Numbered from the stretch's first letter, positions 1 to 8,987 are shown. The stretch is DNA of 64,000 bases from an uncultured Ruminiclostridium sp. (GCA_934490165.1 CAKSTB010000014.1:12847-76846); one strand, 5' to 3'. The notes: generated by a model not told the origin, from the sequence alone. A program made the numbers and translations.

Positions 1-141
1 TTTACCGATAAAAGCGTTTTAATTGCCGTTTAAAACGTTTCAAAAAACAAAGTGGGATAATTTCACGTCAACATAATCAAATGCAGAATAAGGGCTTTTA
101 TAAGGCTCTTTTTCTTTTTGCCCGAAAGGAGTGAGCAAACT

Positions 142-609
142 GTGAGAAAAAGCAATCGCAAAAGGGCTATAAACAGCCTTGCAACCGATCTCGACAAATA
201 CAAAAAAGCTGATACCGAACAGCGAGTGAATGCCGTTCAAAGTCTGGTCGAATGCTATCTGAATACATCCGAAAGCAAGCGGCAAAAGGCAATACAACAG
301 ATTATCGACCGTTTCGAAGGAGTCAGACAGCTGATAGCCGACAACCCTGAGCTTGTTCGGGCAGATGTTGAACAGGCACTGATCCGTGCCGCTACCGGTT
401 ACACCGTTACAGAACGAAGGGAGCGCATTGTCGGCGGAAGAAAGACTATTGAAATAATCACCCGTGAAGTACCGCCTAATCAATCGGCAGTAGAATTTTT
501 CCTTACAAATAATGCCGGTGATGCCTACAGCAAAGCTCCCGTTGCTATGTCAGATGACGGTGCAGGCAAGCTTGACGCTATACTGGAGGCAATGAAAAAT
601 GTCAAATGA
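142..609 (+). CDS. Phage terminase small subunit (probable)
   Basis: Probable DNA-recognition subunit of the packaging terminase, 155 aa. It lies directly upstream of, and overlaps by 11 bases, the large terminase gene, which is the usual position. The sequence is charged and helical with a basic N-terminus (RKSNRKR), fitting a small DNA-binding protein, but no diagnostic motif is visible. An upstream TTG at 118 would add 8 residues. I chose the GTG at 142 because AAAGGAG at 125-131 lies 10 bases before it, whereas the TTG has no ribosome-binding site. Function is inferred mainly from position. Confidence 0.7.
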   Translation: MRKSNRKRAINSLATDLDKYKKADTEQRVNAVQSLVECYLNTSESKRQKAIQQIIDRFEGVRQLIADNPELVRADVEQALIRAATGYTVTERRERIVGGRKTIEIITREVPPNQSAVEFFLTNNAGDAYSKAPVAMSDDGAGKLDAILEAMKNVK

Positions 610-1849
610 TTTGATCTTCACAGCCAAGCAGCAGGAACTGATGAGCTTGCTCAAACACAATGAGCTCCATCGGCTTAACCTGCTTGAAGGCTCTGTCCGT
701 AGCGGCAAGACATGGATATCGCTTATCCTTTGGGCGTTCTGGATAGCCGACCGTCCGACAGATTATGCCTATCTGATGTCGGCAAAAACGTTACAGACAT
801 TAAAACGTAACTGCTTGATGTTATTGCAAGAGCTTGTCGGAGAAGATAATTTCAAGTATTCGCTGTCTACCAAAGAAGGCAGATTATTCGGAAGAAAAAT
901 CCTATTTGAGGGGGCGAATGATGCAAAGTCAGAAAACAAAATCCGAGGCATGACGCTAGGCGGAGCGTACTGCGATGAGCTGACGCTATTCCCTAAGGAC
1001 TTTTTTTCGATGCTCCTGTCACGTTTGTCGGTCAAGGGCGCAAAGCTTTTTGCTACAACAAACCCGGATGTTCCGACACACTGGCTGAAAAAAGAATATA
1101 TAGACAATCCGAAAGTCGATATGCTAGTATTGCGATTTCTGATTGATGATAACACAACGCTTCCTGAAGAATACGTCCGGGAAATCAAAAAGGAATACAC
1201 GGGCGTTTATTTTGAACGCTTTATCCGAGGTAACTGGGTAGCAGCAGAAGGTGTTATTTACCCACTGTTTGCCGATAGCCCGTCAAGATATATCGTTGAT
1301 ACACTTCCTGAAGATATTATGTTTGTCACCATAGGCGGTGACTTCGGCGGAAACGGATCAGCCCATACCCTTAATGCTACCGGATTCACTAAAGGTTTTC
1401 AGTCGATTGTAACTCTTGACGAATACTATCGTAAAGAAACCATATCACCGTATGAGCTTGAAAATGATTTCTGTAATTTCATCGAAGGCGTATGCCGGCG
1501 CTGGAAATGCACCGAAATATATCTCGATTCGGCGGAGCAAATACTGATTAAAGGTGTACGTCTCGCCGCTCAGAGGAGAAAGCTCCGTGTGAACATTCAC
1601 AATGCACGGAAAGGATCTATCAACAATCGTATATTATTCTACAATCGTCTGATTGCGTCTGACAGGTATAAAATCATGTCGCAATGCAAGCATACGATCG
1701 AAGCGTTCCAGACCGCTATCTGGAAGCCGAATGCGGCGACTGAAATACGTCTTGATGACGGAAGCATAAATATTGATAGCCTTGACGCTCAGGAATACAG
1801 CACCGAAGCCTATATGACTAATGTCTTCGATGCGGAAAGGAAAACGTGA
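599..1849 (+). CDS. Phage terminase large subunit (PBSX-like)
   Basis: ATPase/nuclease motor that packages DNA into the prohead, 416 aa, a normal length for the PBSX-type family. The N-terminal ATPase has a Walker A motif GSVRSGKT at residues 31-38 and a Walker B-like segment around GGAYCDE (about residue 122). The C-terminal RNase H-like nuclease half shows acidic residues in GGDFGGNGS (about 246) and YLDSAE (about 310). The start overlaps the small subunit gene and the stop overlaps the portal start, so the genes are translationally coupled. No truncation is seen. Confidence 0.95.
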   Translation: MSNDLIFTAKQQELMSLLKHNELHRLNLLEGSVRSGKTWISLILWAFWIADRPTDYAYLMSAKTLQTLKRNCLMLLQELVGEDNFKYSLSTKEGRLFGRKILFEGANDAKSENKIRGMTLGGAYCDELTLFPKDFFSMLLSRLSVKGAKLFATTNPDVPTHWLKKEYIDNPKVDMLVLRFLIDDNTTLPEEYVREIKKEYTGVYFERFIRGNWVAAEGVIYPLFADSPSRYIVDTLPEDIMFVTIGGDFGGNGSAHTLNATGFTKGFQSIVTLDEYYRKETISPYELENDFCNFIEGVCRRWKCTEIYLDSAEQILIKGVRLAAQRRKLRVNIHNARKGSINNRILFYNRLIASDRYKIMSQCKHTIEAFQTAIWKPNAATEIRLDDGSINIDSLDAQEYSTEAYMTNVFDAERKT

Positions 1850-3264
1850 TGTCTATATATACTTATATAAAGCAGGCGTTTCCAAATGTGCCTATAGTCG
1901 ATATATCCGACTATTACACACGGCACATCGAGCCTGCGAAACGTATCTATCAGGGTAAACCGCCTTGGAAAACGGTCACAAACAGCGGAATAAAGAAGAA
2001 AAGCCGTCCCAGAGCTATGACGAATATGGTAAAGGTTATCTGTGACAAGCTCGCCACGATGACCTTTTCGGAACAGTGCGATATATCTGTTGATGACGAA
2101 AAGTACAACGATACAGTAAGCAAGGTTCTTGAAAATAACTGTTTCTGGGAGCGTTTTCCCGAATTTCTTTCCCGGTCATACGCACTCGGCGGCGGAGTTA
2201 TAAAGGTGTATCTCGAGGATAATGTTATATGCCTGAACTACATCAACGCTGATCGTTTCTTCCCGACAAAATGGAATAATCGGCAGATCACAGAAGGTAT
2301 TTTCAGCAATGACTATGTTCAGAACGGTTTCTACTACAAGCTGTTCGAATATCATACATTGCAGTCTGACGGCGTTCACATTTACCACGTTCTGCGGCGA
2401 AGCGATTCACGCAGTTATCTCGGTCAGGAAGTTCCCGTTTCGGAGCTGTTCCCGGAACTTGAATACGAAATGGTGTTCAAAGGTGTTCAAAAGCCGTTAT
2501 TCTGCTATTTTAAACCTGCAGTCGGAAACAATATGGTTTTCGACTTGCCGCTTGGTTTACCTGTCTTTGCAAATTCTATAGACACACTGCGGGAAATAGA
2601 TGTAATATTCGACAGCCTTGAGCGAGAATTTATACTCGGCAAGAAGCGTATCATTATTCCTTCGGAATGCATTAAATCGACCTATGACAGTGACGGCAAC
2701 GAAGTAAAATACTTTGACACCGATGACGAAGTCTATCAGGCGTTCAATGCCGACGATGCGCCGAAACTGAATATATCCGACAACACCCAGTCGCTCCGAG
2801 TGACCGAACACGTTGAAGCTCTGAAACTTCAGCTGAATATACTCAGCACTCAGCTTGGTTTCTCTCCGGGAACGCTGTCATTTGACAGTAATTCCGGCGT
2901 AAAAACGGCGACAGAAGTTGCCGCCGATGAAAAGGATACGCTTCGCACCGTGCAGAATAACAAGAATATCATATCCGAGGTGCTTGAAAGTCTTGCAACG
3001 GCGATTATAGAAATAACACAGGCTTCAGAAGAGGTCAGCAAAGATTATACGGTTTCTGTCAATTGGCAGGATAACATTATCGGCGATGACAACACCCGTA
3101 TAGATAACAATATCAAGCTTGTTCAGGCAGGGCTTAAATCAAAAATTCGTGCTATTATGGAAGCACAGAATATTGATGAAGCAGAAGCCGCAGAAGAACT
3201 GCAGCGTATTGCGAAGGAAAATGACATAGACGGCGGCATACTGGACGGTGATAGCTATGAATAA
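1849..3264 (+). CDS. Phage portal protein (SPP1 gp6-like)
   Basis: Portal vertex protein of the capsid, 471 aa. It forms the ring through which DNA enters and on which the connector assembles. Length, acidic C-terminus and position between large terminase and a MuF-type protein match the SPP1-type portal family. The ATG at 1849 overlaps the terminase stop (TGATG) and has AAAGG 8 bases upstream. A GTG at 1846 is in frame but less well placed. The C-terminal helical region carries a TATEVAADE segment like the portal crown/clip. The 3' end overlaps the next gene. Confidence 0.9.
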   Translation: MSIYTYIKQAFPNVPIVDISDYYTRHIEPAKRIYQGKPPWKTVTNSGIKKKSRPRAMTNMVKVICDKLATMTFSEQCDISVDDEKYNDTVSKVLENNCFWERFPEFLSRSYALGGGVIKVYLEDNVICLNYINADRFFPTKWNNRQITEGIFSNDYVQNGFYYKLFEYHTLQSDGVHIYHVLRRSDSRSYLGQEVPVSELFPELEYEMVFKGVQKPLFCYFKPAVGNNMVFDLPLGLPVFANSIDTLREIDVIFDSLEREFILGKKRIIIPSECIKSTYDSDGNEVKYFDTDDEVYQAFNADDAPKLNISDNTQSLRVTEHVEALKLQLNILSTQLGFSPGTLSFDSNSGVKTATEVAADEKDTLRTVQNNKNIISEVLESLATAIIEITQASEEVSKDYTVSVNWQDNIIGDDNTRIDNNIKLVQAGLKSKIRAIMEAQNIDEAEAAEELQRIAKENDIDGGILDGDSYE

Positions 3265-5092
3265 GCTGACTTCTCTGCAGTTGTCGCAGGGAATAACCGA
3301 TCTTATTGTCGGACTGGAAACCGATCTTATTGCAAACATAGCCGCCTATCTTGCTGCAGGAAAAATCGAAGAAGACACGGCAAAGTGGAAAATGAAGAAG
3401 CTCGCCGAGCTTGGCAAGCTGACAAAGCAGAACGCAAAAACGATAGCTGAATATGCAGGAAAAACGCCCGAGCTTCTGGAGCTTACGCTTCAGAGAGCGG
3501 CAAATTCCGCTATTCAGGAGCTTGCACCGGGATTAAAACGTATGGTGCAGGAGGGGCTTATTGATAGACGAGCCACGCCGTCAATGTCCGGCAATATGTT
3601 AAACAGTCTTAAAATGCTTCAAAAACAGGCAAAAAAAGACCTGAACCTTACAAATACAACGATGAAGTATAAGGCAAAGAACGCCGCTATGCAGGTAATC
3701 AACCGTACCGCCGAGCTTGCTAACAAGCAGGAATACATAGACAGTCTGAATAAGGCTACAGGAAAGGTCGTTACCGGAATTGAAGCACGTCAGAGTGCCA
3801 TGCGGGAATGTATCGGCGAGATGACGCAGAAAGGTATTCCGGCTTTTGTCGATAAAAACGGTCGGAACTGGACGCCGGAAGCATACACTAATATGTGTAT
3901 ACGTTCGACTGTCGGAAGCGTCGCTAAAGAAACTCAGTTTTCCCTTATGGACGAATACGGGCTTGATCTGGTCGAAGTCAGCAGTCACAGCGGCGCAAGA
4001 CCACTCTGTGCCAAAGATCAAGGGAAAATATTCAATCGCAACGGCGGTGGAGGCTATACCACTGACCTTGACGGCAAACGGATAAAATTCTATTCTTGGA
4101 GGTCAAGCTCATACGGCAAGCCTGCAGGGCTTCTTGGTATAAACTGCGGTCATCAGATCTATCCGTTCCTGCCCGGTATCAGCGTTCAGACCTACTTTCC
4201 GTATGACGAAAAGGAAAATGCCGAGCAGTACGAAAAAATCTGCAATCAACGTGCTCTTGAACGTAAGGTCAGAGCTTCAAAGCGTGAATGTACCTCTCTT
4301 GACACTCTCTGCGACAAAGAAGGCTTTGACAAGGCAGCATATAAGCTGAAGCAGCAGGAACAGCAGCTTAAAAGCTACTGTGAGAAAAACGGGCTTGCAT
4401 ACAAGCCCGACCGCACCGCTACTCCCGGTTACGGACGCAGTCAGGCGGCAAAGACTACAGTAAGCTATAAGGCGGCGGTTAAGGCAGAACAAGAGCAGAT
4501 AAAGCTTATTGATGTTGACAATTCTGCTGTTAATGATATAATAAGGGCAAGCGGTAAAGGGAAATCTATTAACAAATCTGAACATTATTATGAAAATTAC
4601 GGAGAAGTTAATATCAATGATGGTAAAGTCGTTTCTTCCGAATTAAAGAAATTCATTGCAGAAGAAGCGGACAGTCCTATTGAGAAATGCCGTGTAATAA
4701 ACAAAAGCGGAAAAATGTATACTGTTTATGGTGATGAATACACTGTCAACACTGGACTTCTTGGTGATGAAATGAACGGTAGCATCAACATTCACAATCA
4801 TGTCACGGGACAAAGTCAATATTCCTTTAGTAAGGAAGACCTTATCGAAAGTGTTCGAGACGGTTCATACATTTCATATGCTTGTGACGAGAAATATCTT
4901 TACACGATGATTATTAAAAATAAGACACCTGCTGATTTAGCTGAACAACTTTATGAAGAAGCAAGACTTGAAGTTGACGATATTCTATTTCATAATCCAG
5001 AACTCATACCGTTAGGAGATGAACAACATGAAAGAATTAAAAGAGCCTGTGAAAAACTCGGAATTGCATATAAACGCTCAAAACTACCCTGA
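3257..5092 (+). CDS. MuF-type minor capsid protein with fused C-terminal effector-like domain
   Basis: Minor head protein of 611 aa. Residues 1 to about 330 match the phage minor capsid protein 2 type: long helical region, then a segment with SSHSGARPLCAKDQGK and GLLGINCGHQIYPF (about 237-305), typical of SPP1 gp7/MuF head proteins. A lysine/glutamine-rich linker follows (about 340-420). The last 190 or so residues are unrelated to capsid function. They contain NIHNH at about 511-515 followed by SFSKED, resembling the HxH...S..D metal site of JAB/MPN-type domains, but with two extra residues in the spacing. This tail is more AT-rich than the head-protein part. Fused C-terminal toxin domains are established for MuF proteins of temperate Firmicutes phages; that this is a toxin is inference. 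The ATG at 3257 is preferred over GTG 3248 because GGACGG lies just upstream. Confidence 0.85.
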   Translation: MNKLTSLQLSQGITDLIVGLETDLIANIAAYLAAGKIEEDTAKWKMKKLAELGKLTKQNAKTIAEYAGKTPELLELTLQRAANSAIQELAPGLKRMVQEGLIDRRATPSMSGNMLNSLKMLQKQAKKDLNLTNTTMKYKAKNAAMQVINRTAELANKQEYIDSLNKATGKVVTGIEARQSAMRECIGEMTQKGIPAFVDKNGRNWTPEAYTNMCIRSTVGSVAKETQFSLMDEYGLDLVEVSSHSGARPLCAKDQGKIFNRNGGGGYTTDLDGKRIKFYSWRSSSYGKPAGLLGINCGHQIYPFLPGISVQTYFPYDEKENAEQYEKICNQRALERKVRASKRECTSLDTLCDKEGFDKAAYKLKQQEQQLKSYCEKNGLAYKPDRTATPGYGRSQAAKTTVSYKAAVKAEQEQIKLIDVDNSAVNDIIRASGKGKSINKSEHYYENYGEVNINDGKVVSSELKKFIAEEADSPIEKCRVINKSGKMYTVYGDEYTVNTGLLGDEMNGSINIHNHVTGQSQYSFSKEDLIESVRDGSYISYACDEKYLYTMIIKNKTPADLAEQLYEEARLEVDDILFHNPELIPLGDEQHERIKRACEKLGIAYKRSKLP

Positions 5093-5270
5093 CGGTTGTT
5101 ATGAAGAATTAGAAAAGCTAAAAAAAGAATATCAGTCACAATACGCCAATATTGAATCTAAGTATAAAGGTTTTCACGGACGAGATGACAGATCAGCAAA
5201 AGAACTTATGGATTTAACCATAGCTTTTCGCAAACGAATTAAAACCATAAGAGATAAATACAACGTTTAA
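5028..5270 (+). CDS. Small charged protein, possible immunity partner of the MuF C-terminal domain
   Basis: Protein of 80 aa, highly charged and probably all helical, with no signal peptide or membrane segment. It overlaps the 3' end of the MuF gene by 65 bases in another frame, so it is tightly tied to the fused C-terminal domain rather than to the capsid genes. AGGAG at 5014-5018 sits 9 bases before the ATG at 5028; the ATG at 5019 directly abuts that site and is less likely. Two hairpin terminators follow and separate it from the scaffold gene. I do not recognise the family. An immunity or chaperone role is inferred from position alone. Confidence 0.6.
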   Translation: MKELKEPVKNSELHINAQNYPDGCYEELEKLKKEYQSQYANIESKYKGFHGRDDRSAKELMDLTIAFRKRIKTIRDKYNV

Positions 5271-5271
5271 G

Positions 5272-5292
5272 CACCCTTTCGAGGGTGTTTTT
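5272..5292 (+). terminator. Hairpin terminator after the MuF/partner genes
   Basis: Stem CACCCT / AGGGTG closed by a TTCG tetraloop (5272-5287), followed by five T. It begins 2 bases after the stop of the small gene at 5270. Confidence 0.8.
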
Positions 5293-5313
5293 CTTATGAC
5301 AAATTATATGATT

Positions 5314-5340
5314 AAAACAGCACTTTCACGGTGCTGTTTT
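5314..5340 (+). terminator. Second hairpin terminator in tandem
   Basis: Stem AAAACAGCAC (5314-5323) pairs with GTGCTGTTTT (5331-5340) around a 7-base loop, ending in a T-run. It lies 22 bases after the first hairpin and before the scaffold gene, so the effector module is insulated from the capsid genes or the level of downstream transcription is set here. Confidence 0.75.
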
Positions 5341-5373
5341 TATATTACCCATTTTACAGAAAGGAAAATCATT

Positions 5374-5898
5374 ATGGATGAAAAAATCACAACATCGGCA
5401 GCTGAGAATGCCGAAAGCACAGCTCAGGCAGAACAGACAGCTGCCACAGCTCAGAGCGGTGCACAGGACGGCACTGCCACGGAAGCTGTTACGCAGTCCG
5501 AACCGCAGGCTGAGCAGAAATCCGAGCCTTCCGGAAATTCAGAAACAGAAACAGGAAAGACTGACGGCGGAAAATCAGGCAGTGCGGAATCCCCCGTCGA
5601 AAGCGACAACTCTCAGGAGGAAAACAAGCAGGAGATAGCCGAGCTTAAGGGCAAGGTTCATGCTCTTTCTGTCGGAGTTGCGGCAGATTGCATTGAGGAT
5701 GTGCTTGCGCTCGCAAAGGCAAAGGTCGGCGGAGATGTTACACTTGACAAGGCTATTGACAGTGTGATCGAAAAATATCCCAGCTTCAAGGGCGAAAAAC
5801 CTCCCAAGGCAATAGTTACGTCAGCTGTTGCGACAGTAAACGATGAACAGAAGACAGCCGATGAAGCAAGAATCAACAAGATAATGGGTATTAAGTAA
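5374..5898 (+). CDS. Phage scaffold protein (probable)
   Basis: Probable internal scaffold that guides prohead assembly, 174 aa. The N-terminal 90 residues are low-complexity Ala/Glu/Gln/Ser; the C-terminal part is helical and lysine-rich. This composition and the position immediately before the major capsid gene are typical of scaffolds. The reading frame is open from 5296, but the ATG at 5374 has AAAGGA 8 bases upstream, and the earlier start would read through terminator sequence. The leader CAGAAAGGAAAATCA is repeated before the next gene (5892-5906), suggesting duplication of an efficient translation-start region. Confidence 0.75.
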   Translation: MDEKITTSAAENAESTAQAEQTAATAQSGAQDGTATEAVTQSEPQAEQKSEPSGNSETETGKTDGGKSGSAESPVESDNSQEENKQEIAELKGKVHALSVGVAADCIEDVLALAKAKVGGDVTLDKAIDSVIEKYPSFKGEKPPKAIVTSAVATVNDEQKTADEARINKIMGIK

Positions 5899-5917
5899 CC
5901 CAGAAAGGAAAATCACT

Positions 5918-6802
5918 ATGGCAAATTCAATTACAAAATTCAAGGCATATATCGACAAGCTCGATACAGTCTATCAGCAGGCTTCCGCCACATCTATTCT
6001 TGATGCCGATGCAGATACCGTAAGAATGGGTGCAACGGCGGGAGAGTTCCTCATTCCTAAGATAAGCATGGACGGTCTTGCGGATTACTCACGTTCAAAT
6101 GGCTATGTTCAGGGTGATGTTACAATCACTTATGAAACAAAGTCCTGCAACTATGACAGAGGTCGTAAGTTCTCCGTTGACGCAATGGATAACGAAGAAA
6201 CCGCAGGTATTGCGTTCGGTAAGCTCGCAAGCGAGTTCATCAGAACGAAGGTAGTTTCTGAAATGGACGCTTTCCGCTTTGCAAAATATGCAAGTGCTAC
6301 AGGTATTCTGTCTGCCGCAGAAGCTACTCCTACAGCCGGCACTTCTGTTCTGACGGCTCTTCAGACTGCCGTCAATGCTCAGGATGAGGCAGAGGTAAAC
6401 GCTGACGGCAAGATACTGTTTATCACTCCTACTCTTCTGACACTTGCCAAAAACGTCGATACCACAAAGAGCAAGGCTATTCTCGATCGCTTCGAAAAAA
6501 TTATCACTGTACCTCAGACAAGATTTTATACCGCCATCGATCTGAAGGACGGCACATCAAGCAATGAGTTAGCAGGAGGCTATAATGGTTCAACCGGCGG
6601 TTACAAGATCAACTTTATGATAATCAACCGTGATGCCGTTATTCAGTTTGGCAAGCATACGGTCAATAAGGTAATCACTCCTGAAGAAAATCAGACAAAT
6701 GACGGTTATTTGTTCTTCTACAGAGCATACGGAATTACTGAAACCTATGAAAACAAGGTAAAGGGTATATACCTCAACCGTGATACAACGGCGCTGACCT
6801 AA
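5918..6802 (+). CDS. Phage major capsid protein
   Basis: Main shell protein, 294 aa, with probable HK97 fold. The N-terminal helix (KFKAYIDKLDTVYQQ) and the region DGLADYSRSNGYVQGDVT match capsid proteins of the Firmicutes phage type found next to MuF head genes. AAAGGAAAATCACT precedes the ATG. No N-terminal prosegment is obvious, which agrees with a separate scaffold gene upstream. Downstream genes are closely packed connectors. Confidence 0.88.
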   Translation: MANSITKFKAYIDKLDTVYQQASATSILDADADTVRMGATAGEFLIPKISMDGLADYSRSNGYVQGDVTITYETKSCNYDRGRKFSVDAMDNEETAGIAFGKLASEFIRTKVVSEMDAFRFAKYASATGILSAAEATPTAGTSVLTALQTAVNAQDEAEVNADGKILFITPTLLTLAKNVDTTKSKAILDRFEKIITVPQTRFYTAIDLKDGTSSNELAGGYNGSTGGYKINFMIINRDAVIQFGKHTVNKVITPEENQTNDGYLFFYRAYGITETYENKVKGIYLNRDTTALT

Positions 6803-6812
6803 GGAGGTTTCT

Positions 6813-6959
6813 ATGACAAGAGTAGGATTTACAGCCGAAGATCTGTCGGATAACACAGTTCAGCAGGAACAGAAAACAACTTCGGCAAACAAAAAGCAGT
6901 CTAAGCAGTCAAAGAAGCCGGCGGAGGTATCCGATGCAGCAGAAGATAGTTACACCTGA
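6813..6959 (+). CDS. Small lysine-rich phage head protein, unknown
   Basis: A 48-aa ORF with a strong AAGGAGG 6 bases before the ATG. It lies 10 bases after the major capsid stop and overlaps the next gene by 26 bases. The middle is rich in Gln, Ser and Lys (KKQSKQSKK), and the protein is predicted disordered. Such small basic ORFs often sit between capsid and connector genes. Function is unknown; the ribosome-binding site and the gene packing argue that it is translated. Confidence 0.6.
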   Translation: MTRVGFTAEDLSDNTVQQEQKTTSANKKQSKQSKKPAEVSDAAEDSYT

Positions 6960-7326
6960 CTACTACAAAGACGTTTTCTGCGGAGAGTTTGACGGTGACG
7001 AAAAGGAGCTGTCTAAGCTCCTTGAGGTTGCATACATTATTATATATAACGAAACCTGCGGCAGAATAGCTCAGTTCGACAGTCTGGATAAAAAAGTTCA
7101 GACTGCTGTCAAAGACGCTATCTGTTGGCAGGTTGATTATATATCAGCAAACGGCGGTCTTTCATTCGTGCATGACGGCAGCTTCAGCAATATTTCACTC
7201 GGCAGTTTCAGCTATTCGGCAGGCGGCAACAACAGCGTATCGGATGGAAAACTGCCGATGTGCAATGTGTCATACGGCTTGCTTTTATCAACCGGGCTCA
7301 TGTATAAAGGTCTTGATGCGTTATGA
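6934..7326 (+). CDS. Phage head-tail connector protein
   Basis: Protein of 130 aa in the slot of the gp6/gp15-type adaptor that docks under the portal. The helical N-terminal half (residues 1-75) is followed by a Gly/Ser-rich loop (SFSYSAGGNNS), as in connector proteins. GGCGGAGG lies before the ATG. It overlaps the small ORF upstream and the minor capsid gene downstream by 4 bases. Assigned from position and general build. Confidence 0.7.
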   Translation: MQQKIVTPDYYKDVFCGEFDGDEKELSKLLEVAYIIIYNETCGRIAQFDSLDKKVQTAVKDAICWQVDYISANGGLSFVHDGSFSNISLGSFSYSAGGNNSVSDGKLPMCNVSYGLLLSTGLMYKGLDAL

Positions 7327-7655
7327 TGAAACCTATACCACGCAGTCTTTTGATACACACTGCTGCTGTTGTTGCCGAAAAGACCGACAGATGGGGCGAA
7401 ATCTCCGAAACGTCTGCGGAAACATTGAAATATGTCCGCATAGAACCGACAGAAAGTTATACAAGCGATAAGCAGAACAATCAGGTAAAGGTTGATGCGG
7501 TCATGTATTACGACTGCCGTAATTCATTTCCGCCTAATTTCAAATTTGTGCCGGGCGCAAAGGTGATTTTTGAAAAAACGGAATACAGGATTGCAAGCAT
7601 AAAGCGGTATGACACAAATGCTCCGCATCATTATGAGATAGGTTTATCGTTATGA
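7323..7655 (+). CDS. Minor capsid protein type 1 (head-closure)
   Basis: Protein of 110 aa resembling the Firmicutes minor capsid protein family 1: mostly beta, with YVRIEPTE near residue 38 and a C-terminal FKFVPGAKVIFEKTEYRI segment of the type seen in head-closure proteins. It probably seals the portal after packaging. ATG at 7323 overlaps the previous stop; an alternative ATG at 7326 differs by one residue. It overlaps the next gene by 4 bases. Confidence 0.78.
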   Translation: MMKPIPRSLLIHTAAVVAEKTDRWGEISETSAETLKYVRIEPTESYTSDKQNNQVKVDAVMYYDCRNSFPPNFKFVPGAKVIFEKTEYRIASIKRYDTNAPHHYEIGLSL

Positions 7656-8119
7656 ATGTGAAAATAAACATTAACAGTGCGGCAGTCAAGGCGAGAATGA
7701 CGGAAAAAACACATGATGCTATGAAACTTCTTATGTCAAATTTCCTTAAGGATTGCAACGATTACGCTCCTCAAGATCAGAGCGTTCTCATAAATAGCAG
7801 TATAATCCACACAGGAATCTCTGCCGATTGGGTACCACCGCTCGGGAAAAAAGTGACTTCAGAACAGTTACAAGCACTTGCCCGTGCTAAAGGCAGTGAA
7901 GTTGAAATAAGAAACGATAGTATTGCTATGGTTCTTCGTTGGGAAACGCCTTATGCAAGGACATTGTATTATGGCGTATCTAAAAAAGGTAACCCTATAT
8001 CATATTCACATGATGAAAACCCAAAAGCCTGCAAAATGTGGGCGCATAAAGCGGAATCGGTTAAAGGGGAACAGTGGCGAAGACAACTGCAGAAACTTTT
8101 AACAGGAAGTGATAAATAA
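7652..8119 (+). CDS. Minor capsid protein type 2 (tail-completion)
   Basis: Protein of 155 aa in the slot of the HK97 gp10-like/minor capsid type 2 family, which joins the head to the tail. Visible features are an N-terminal amphipathic helix, the segment YAPQDQSVLINSS at about residues 37-50 and RWETPYARTLYYG at about 91-103, both typical of this family. Translationally coupled to the genes on both sides (4-base and 1-base overlaps). Confidence 0.8.
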   Translation: MNVKININSAAVKARMTEKTHDAMKLLMSNFLKDCNDYAPQDQSVLINSSIIHTGISADWVPPLGKKVTSEQLQALARAKGSEVEIRNDSIAMVLRWETPYARTLYYGVSKKGNPISYSHDENPKACKMWAHKAESVKGEQWRRQLQKLLTGSDK

Positions 8120-8502
8120 TGTCACCTCAGAAGAAAGCAATCGAACTTATTCTCAATTTTATAGAAGATAAGCTCGGATATACAATTGAAACAACCGGCT
8201 TGCCTGTCGGCGGAGGTATTTCCGCCGAAGTGCAAGCGGCAAAGGATAACGGTGCTACACTTGACAGACAGCGGCAGGACAGAACCTTGCCGCTTCTTAT
8301 TTTATCGAAAAACAAGATACAGGGTGCAGCAATGGAACAGCTTTTCAATATCGGCAATCTTGTATCAAGAACAAACGAACTGCCACAGGACGAATGCGTT
8401 CAGCTGATGAGCGCAACCGTATCTACTGATGCGGCACCTGTCGGAAAAGTCGGGGATTTCTGGATATATTCCATGATTGTTGATGTCAGGATAGCATTTT
8501 AG
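8119..8502 (+). CDS. Minor capsid protein type 3 (tail terminator)
   Basis: Protein of 127 aa matching in order and build the minor capsid protein type 3 family: N-terminal helix, RQRQDRTLPLLILSK in the middle, and a beta-rich C-terminus ending VDVRIAF. In the head-tail order it corresponds to the tail terminator that stops tube growth. ATG overlaps the previous stop (TAATG). The next gene, the tail tube, starts 11 bases later with its own AGGAGGT. Confidence 0.78.
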   Translation: MSPQKKAIELILNFIEDKLGYTIETTGLPVGGGISAEVQAAKDNGATLDRQRQDRTLPLLILSKNKIQGAAMEQLFNIGNLVSRTNELPQDECVQLMSATVSTDAAPVGKVGDFWIYSMIVDVRIAF

Positions 8503-8513
8503 GAGGTACTAAT

Positions 8514-8987
8514 ATGGCAAATGAACAGGTAATACCTACTGTCGGCAAAGCCGAGCTGAACAGTGAAATAAAGGTAGAGATCAATACTACTCCTACAGGA
8601 GAATCGGCTACATATTCGGATATGCGCAAGGCGTTCAAATCGGTAACGACCGCAATAAACGAGGTTGTATACAGTGCTACCTATCTTGCAGACGGCGGAT
8701 TTGCAAGCTCTGCGGTAGTCGGCGCAGCACCTACGGTAGTGCTTGCGGGTGATTTTATAAAAGACGATCCCGTCTGCGCTTTTCTTGACGAGATCCAGTA
8801 TGAGATCGGCTCAAAGAGAGTAACTGACATCAAGATAACCCGTAACGGCAAGGTTCTCACCTGCCCTGTCACGGTTACAGCTGCCGGCATAGGCGGCGGC
8901 GAGTCTACAGCTCCCAACACTATAAGCTGCACGATCGCCTTTAACGGCAAACCCGCAATAACAACAGCCACCGTTTCGGGTGTCTGA
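8514..8987 (+). CDS. Phage major tail (tube) protein
   Basis: Protein of 157 aa following the tail-terminator gene and preceding the tail chaperones, the standard place for the tail tube. The sequence is beta-rich with no signal or membrane segment, and a C-terminal Ig-like flavour (TAPNTISCTIAFNGKPAITTATVSG). AGGAGGT lies 7 bases before the ATG. A terminator-like hairpin directly after it fits a gene whose product is needed in many copies. Confidence 0.75.
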   Translation: MANEQVIPTVGKAELNSEIKVEINTTPTGESATYSDMRKAFKSVTTAINEVVYSATYLADGGFASSAVVGAAPTVVLAGDFIKDDPVCAFLDEIQYEIGSKRVTDIKITRNGKVLTCPVTVTAAGIGGGESTAPNTISCTIAFNGKPAITTATVSGV

